Source: Whalleya microplaca
Lineage: Eukaryota; Ascomycota; Sordariomycetes; Xylariales; Xylariaceae
NCBI GenBank assembly: GCA_022497155.1
Contig: MU385792.1
Coordinates: forward strand, 1 to 64,000
Direction: 5' to 3'
DNA length: 64,000 bases
Positions 60,201-64,000 of this stretch are shown one piece after another; within the stretch, counting starts at the first letter, position 1; the number at the start of each line of letters is the position of its first letter. Position numbers and translations under genes: made by a program. The notes below the pieces were generated by a model. That model did not search any database. It saw only the letters and a program-made list of their open reading frames with translations, and had not been told where the DNA came from.

Positions 60201-61357
60201 TTTCTTATAAAAAGATAAGATTTATTTCCTAAAGTAACGATAGAATTCCGGATCAAATATACCTTAAATTAAGACTAAAAAAGCCAGTAATAAATTAAAC
60301 TTTAAAAAGTTAGGACTATATAAAATCACTAAAGTCCTTTCCGAAACTAATTACTAATTCGACCTTCCCGGAATAGAAATTTACCCAGTTTTTTATATTT
60401 TTATATTAAAACTAGCCCTTAAAAATGTACCTATCTAATCTACCCAAGAACTCTTTAACTAAAAGACCTATTTTATTAAAACTATATTAGATTTTTGCAA
60501 AGTTAGAAATTAAATATAATATTTTATTAAATAGTAATATTACCTATATAAGAAAAATATTTAAAAATTTTTTAAAAACTTTAAAAATATAAAGGACCTG
60601 GTTTAGTAATTTTATCGCTAGAACTTAAATCGCCCGAAGCTAATAATTCTAGATCTGTAAGTACGGGCTAATCGTAAGAGCCCGAAAGGTTAATTAATAA
60701 CTAATTAAAAAATTCCATAATATTTAAACCAGCTTATAATTTAACCTGCGATTTAACGGTTTAAGCGTTAGACTTAAGCGCAGCCCTTTCTTTAGCCCGA
60801 TTTTAAGCCTTCTTTTCGAGTAAAAACTCTTTTCTTTTTTATTTTAAAATATTCTTACGTTCGGATAATATATATAACGCTTCTATTCGAAAAAACAATT
60901 ATTTTTTCTATTATTTAAATCGAATTATTTACTCCTTTCGAAACTCCTTTTAAAAATGCTGAAATTTTTTATATAATTTTCGAATCTTTTTTTATAACCG
61001 ACAACAATTTTTTTTTAAACGAACCCTTTCCCGACCGATATTTTATAATAATTTTATAAGTTTTCTGCCGCTTTTATATAAGTAATATAAAGATATATAC
61101 TTATAATAAAACGATACGCCTTTATACTTATAATATATAATTTTTAATCGAATATATAGTAGATACGGTAATACCGGATACCTAAACTCCTAGATATACT
61201 ATAAATAAACTATTCGTTCCGATTTTTGATTTCGATAAAGACGTATAGATTTCGAAACGCCTGATATATTCCTTATTAATAAAATAAAATAAAAAAAAAA
61301 AGGAAATCACTTACCCAAAAATTTTTAAGGACAAAAATTATAAAAAAAGGAAAATAA

Positions 61358-61663
61358 TATTATAACTACCTATTCCTAAATATCCCCGTATTTAGCTACC
61401 ACGTAATTTCTGGTTGCTAAAAAATAATGGCTTAGCAATCAAATAGTTGCCAAAAAATAATAGCTTGGCAACCAAATAGTTGCCAAAAAATAATGGCTTA
61501 GCAATTAAGTCCTATTTACTAGGAAGCTATTCAGATATAAAAGGACTGTGTTTCGCTATCCCTTAGATAGTCTCTCTTTGCTAGCCAGTAATTAATCTAA
61601 GTATTTTACCTTTCACGCCTTTTGTTATTTCAAATCAAGACCTGTGGTAACGGCTTCGTTACA
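61358..61663 (+). repeat. 3' LTR (306 bp)
   Basis: The same length and order of features as the 5' LTR, with three 33-bp units at 61412-61510. The start is mutated from TGTT to TATT. It ends CTTCGTTACA followed by CTACT. Nearly all differences from the 5' LTR are C/T or G/A. Its right (outer) part retains more G and C than the 5' LTR copy. Confidence 0.88.
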
Positions 61664-62431
61664 CTACTACCTCTGATCCGATTGAACGGAACGGTCCAGG
61701 GGTAACGATAGGCAGATGTAACGACGATTTTCATTTTTAGCTGCAACCTAGGGAACCGAGCCGCAAGGCTTAGCTCATTTTGCAAGATCTAGACATACAT
61801 GTACTAAGCACGTAGGGCAGTTACAAACATAATATTTATGGCGGATTCATCTGCGCCAATTTGGAGCTGTTATAATATAAGCATGGGTTTTGCCGGTGAT
61901 CGGTTTTCTTATTGCCAACATTATATAACAAAGTGAATCCACGTTGTTATTGACATCCCTATGGATTGTATAATATATGGGTGGAATTGTGTGATATAAA
62001 CATTGAGAAAAGCTCATGGTGTAATATTCTGCACTGGGAAACTGTACTTCCATGTTGGATATATGAAACAATTGTACTTCGCATCGAAACAGGCCTAGAT
62101 TCGCTAGTTACTAGTAAGCGACACTTTTTTACATAACATAGTCGGCCCTACTAGCCATTTGGGCTGTTCGCCCGAGTCAGAGCCATTGAGCAAAGAGAAG
62201 AGTCAATCACGCAATTTGGCTCCACCGGAAATTTTCAAGGCGCGTTCGTCACGACACAATGCATTTAAATATGACCTCGCGGCATTGCGCATGCAACGTG
62301 ATGAAGTCCTCATCCCTGAGATCTGCTGCTCTGTTCCCAGAGTCCGTTGTGCTTTGCGACAGCCCCAGTCGTTTGTTGTCTTCTCCGTGACGGTGTAGCT
62401 CGGTAGAAGAGGAAAAGAAGCATCACCGAAC
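61664..62431. other. Intergenic region before the UNC93-like gene
   Basis: About 0.77 kb of normal composition. Short frames at 61847-62071 (-) and 62159-62398 (+) have no motif and are not called. It should contain the promoter of the next gene. Confidence 0.4.
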
Positions 62432-63925
62432 ATGGCGTTCTCAACTTCGGACCACACGGCCACGCCCGAGAGCCTCGAGGCAGCCGGTGCCCAAACGCCC
62501 TTTAAACACTCCATCTTCCGCTCCGTGCCCTTCCAGATCGCCGTCGCCTGCGGCGTCTCGTTCACCGCGCCGGGAATGTGGGATGCGCTGGGCGGCCTGG
62601 GCGCCGGCGGTGCCGCGGAACCGTATGCCGTGTCGGCGGCGAACGCGCTGCTGTACGGGCTGTTCGCGATAGTGTGCGTGGCCGCGGGCGCCATCAACAA
62701 CCGCATCGGGCTGCGCTACGGCCTCGCGCTCGGCGCCATCGGGTACCCGCTGTACGGCGCGGGCCTGTACACCAACAACGTCAACGCGACCACGTGGTTC
62801 CTACTCTTCGGTAGTGCGCTGTGCGGTATCTCGGCCGGCTTCTTCTGGGCCGCTGAGGCCGCCATCATTATTGGGTATCCGAGTCCCAAGGACCGCGCGT
62901 TCTACCTCGCCGTGTGGCAGACCGCGAAGGCGGCCGGTCCCATCGTCGGCGGTGCGATCAATCTGGGTTTGAATGCGCAGAGGAGCACGGCTGGCAGTGT
63001 GGGTCGTGCGACCTATATCGTTTTCATTGCCATCATGTGTCTCGGTCTGCCTATTGCTCTCTGCCTCAGCCCCGCAACTAAGGTGTGGCGCCGGGATGCG
63101 ACGAGGGTGGTCGTGCGCAAGGAACCGACATGGGGTGCCGAGTTCAAGGCGGTCTTCACGCTGTTCATATCACGGCGCATCCTCTTGCTGCTTCCGGCCT
63201 TTTTCATTAGTTACTTCTATAATGGATTCGTCAGTACTTGGCTCACGACATATTTCACGGTGCGCTCGCGGGCCTTCTCATCCTTCTTCACAAACTTCGC
63301 GGGCATCTTTAGCTCGTTCCTCATCGCGACGCTGCTTGACAACCAGAAAGTTCACATCAAGACGAGGGGACGTGTCGCGTTCATAGCCATCGTGACGATC
63401 CTCATTGGGACCTGGATTTGGGCCACGATCTTGCAGAAGCAGTTCTATGACGCGCCTGAGGCGCCTGTCTGGGATTGGTTCCGCGATGGATTCGGCAAAT
63501 CGTATGCGTTGGTATTCTTCTGGCAGTTTGGTGGACAAGCGTTCCAGCAGTTCCTATATTGGCTTGTTGGGCAGTACGCCACGGACTTATCGTCTCTGTC
63601 GCATCACACGGGTATTTTGAGGGGCGTGGAAGCCCTGGGGCAAACAGTTGCTTGGGCGTGAGTAAATATACTTTCTACAACTGATGACTATGCCCACTAA
63701 CACATCATCTCTAGTATGCAATCCGAGGGAAATGCCAACCATTTCGTTAGCATCGGCCTCAACTTCGGTATTACTGTCCTTTGCATCCTGCCTACGTGGA
63801 TCGTGCTCTCGGAGCTTGAGCACAGCCACGAGGTTAAGGTCACTGAGATCCAAGTAGCCGTTGATGGCACTGACAAACAGAAAGACGTGATACCTGCTAA
63901 AGAAAACGATGTTCACGAAACATAA
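62432..63925 (+). CDS. UNC93/MFS-like membrane transporter
   Basis: Exons 62432..63657 and 63715..63925, 478 residues; the intron is GT-AG and the join WAMQSEGN is in frame. There are about 10-12 hydrophobic segments. Features of the fungal UNC93-like (DUF895) branch of the major facilitator superfamily include FTAPGMWDALGGLGAGG in the first helix region, AANALLYGLFAIVCVAAGAINNRIGLRYGL, and FFWAAEAAIIIGYPSPKDRA. The C-terminal cytosolic tail is charged. The substrate is unknown. It lies just beyond the retrotransposon and shows ordinary codon use with no stops, so RIP did not inactivate it. The coding region is followed by only 75 bp in the window. Confidence 0.85.
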
Positions 63926-64000
63926 CCTTAATGATATAAAGGGACTGCTAAAGGTTGGGGACTGGAAAGACCAAAGGTTATAGGGCACTGGACAGGTAAT

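Larger units (their letters stand above)
53946..61663 (+). mobile_element. RIP-inactivated Ty3/gypsy LTR retrotransposon, structurally complete
   Basis: A 7,718-bp element with two LTRs of equal length (306 bp) and a CTACT duplication at 53941-53945 and 61664-61668. The interior is AT-saturated with stops in all frames, yet the plus strand still shows eroded landmarks in order. There is a gag zinc knuckle with Cys/His changed to Tyr (about 55772-55818), and a reverse-transcriptase region with GHYEY and a VYLDN box (YLDD with Asp changed to Asn; about 58130-58260). Integrase core remnants lie at about 59495-59590 and 59815-59900, and a post-integrase region at about 60295-60370. RT before integrase identifies Ty3/gypsy. 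A purine-rich tract sits just before the 3' LTR. No protein can be made; it is dead. Confidence 0.88.

Overview
The window looks like chromosomal DNA of a filamentous ascomycete (Pezizomycotina, more likely Sordariomycetes or Dothideomycetes than yeast). The genes carry short introns of about 50-120 nt. They encode typical mould proteins: a highly reducing polyketide synthase, P450, short-chain dehydrogenases, MFS and UNC93-like transporters, a PL20 lyase and a MYND protein. Two large blocks are extremely AT/TpA-rich and full of transposon relics whose changes are C:G to T:A, the signature of repeat-induced point mutation (RIP). No species can be named from the sequence alone.

Layout. (1) 1-10,400: a RIP-degraded repeat block with no intact gene. 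Inside it lie four short islands (about 170-235 bp) of normal composition that look like later small insertions; two have TG...CA ends and 5-bp duplications. (2) 10,600-29,200: a secondary-metabolite cluster. It holds an SDR (-), a 2,626-residue HR-PKS (-; KS-AT-DH-CMet-ER-KR-ACP), a seven-helix fungal rhodopsin-domain protein (+), a cytochrome P450 (-), a Tri3-like acyltransferase (+) and a second SDR (-). (3) 29,200-32,900: a gene-poor gap. (4) 32,900-40,030: a small secreted cysteine-rich protein, a wax-synthase-like (MBOAT_2) acyltransferase, an unassigned protein, a broken MYND zinc-finger gene and a doubtful small membrane ORF. (5) 40,240-52,670: GC-rich, mostly housekeeping-like genes: Fe-type alcohol dehydrogenase/maleylacetate reductase, MFS transporter, Vip1-like RRM protein with a CxC tail, a small conserved protein, a Ser-rich coiled-coil protein and a secreted PL20 lyase. 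(6) 53,946-61,663: a complete but RIP-killed Ty3/gypsy LTR retrotransposon with two 306-bp LTRs and a CTACT target duplication. (7) 62,432-63,925: an UNC93/MFS-like transporter.

How the cluster may work (inference). The HR-PKS has active-site motifs in every domain, including ER and C-methyltransferase, so it should make a reduced, methyl-branched chain. It ends soon after the ACP with no thioesterase or reductase, so release must be in trans. The Tri3-like acyltransferase carries an HxxxD motif and is a candidate for release or esterification. The P450 and two SDRs are candidates for oxidation and ketone/alcohol adjustment, and the MBOAT enzyme 5 kb further on could acetylate the product. 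No pathway-specific transcription factor is visible. Exon structures were built by eye from splice consensus and reading-frame continuity; totals are divisible by three in every spliced model.
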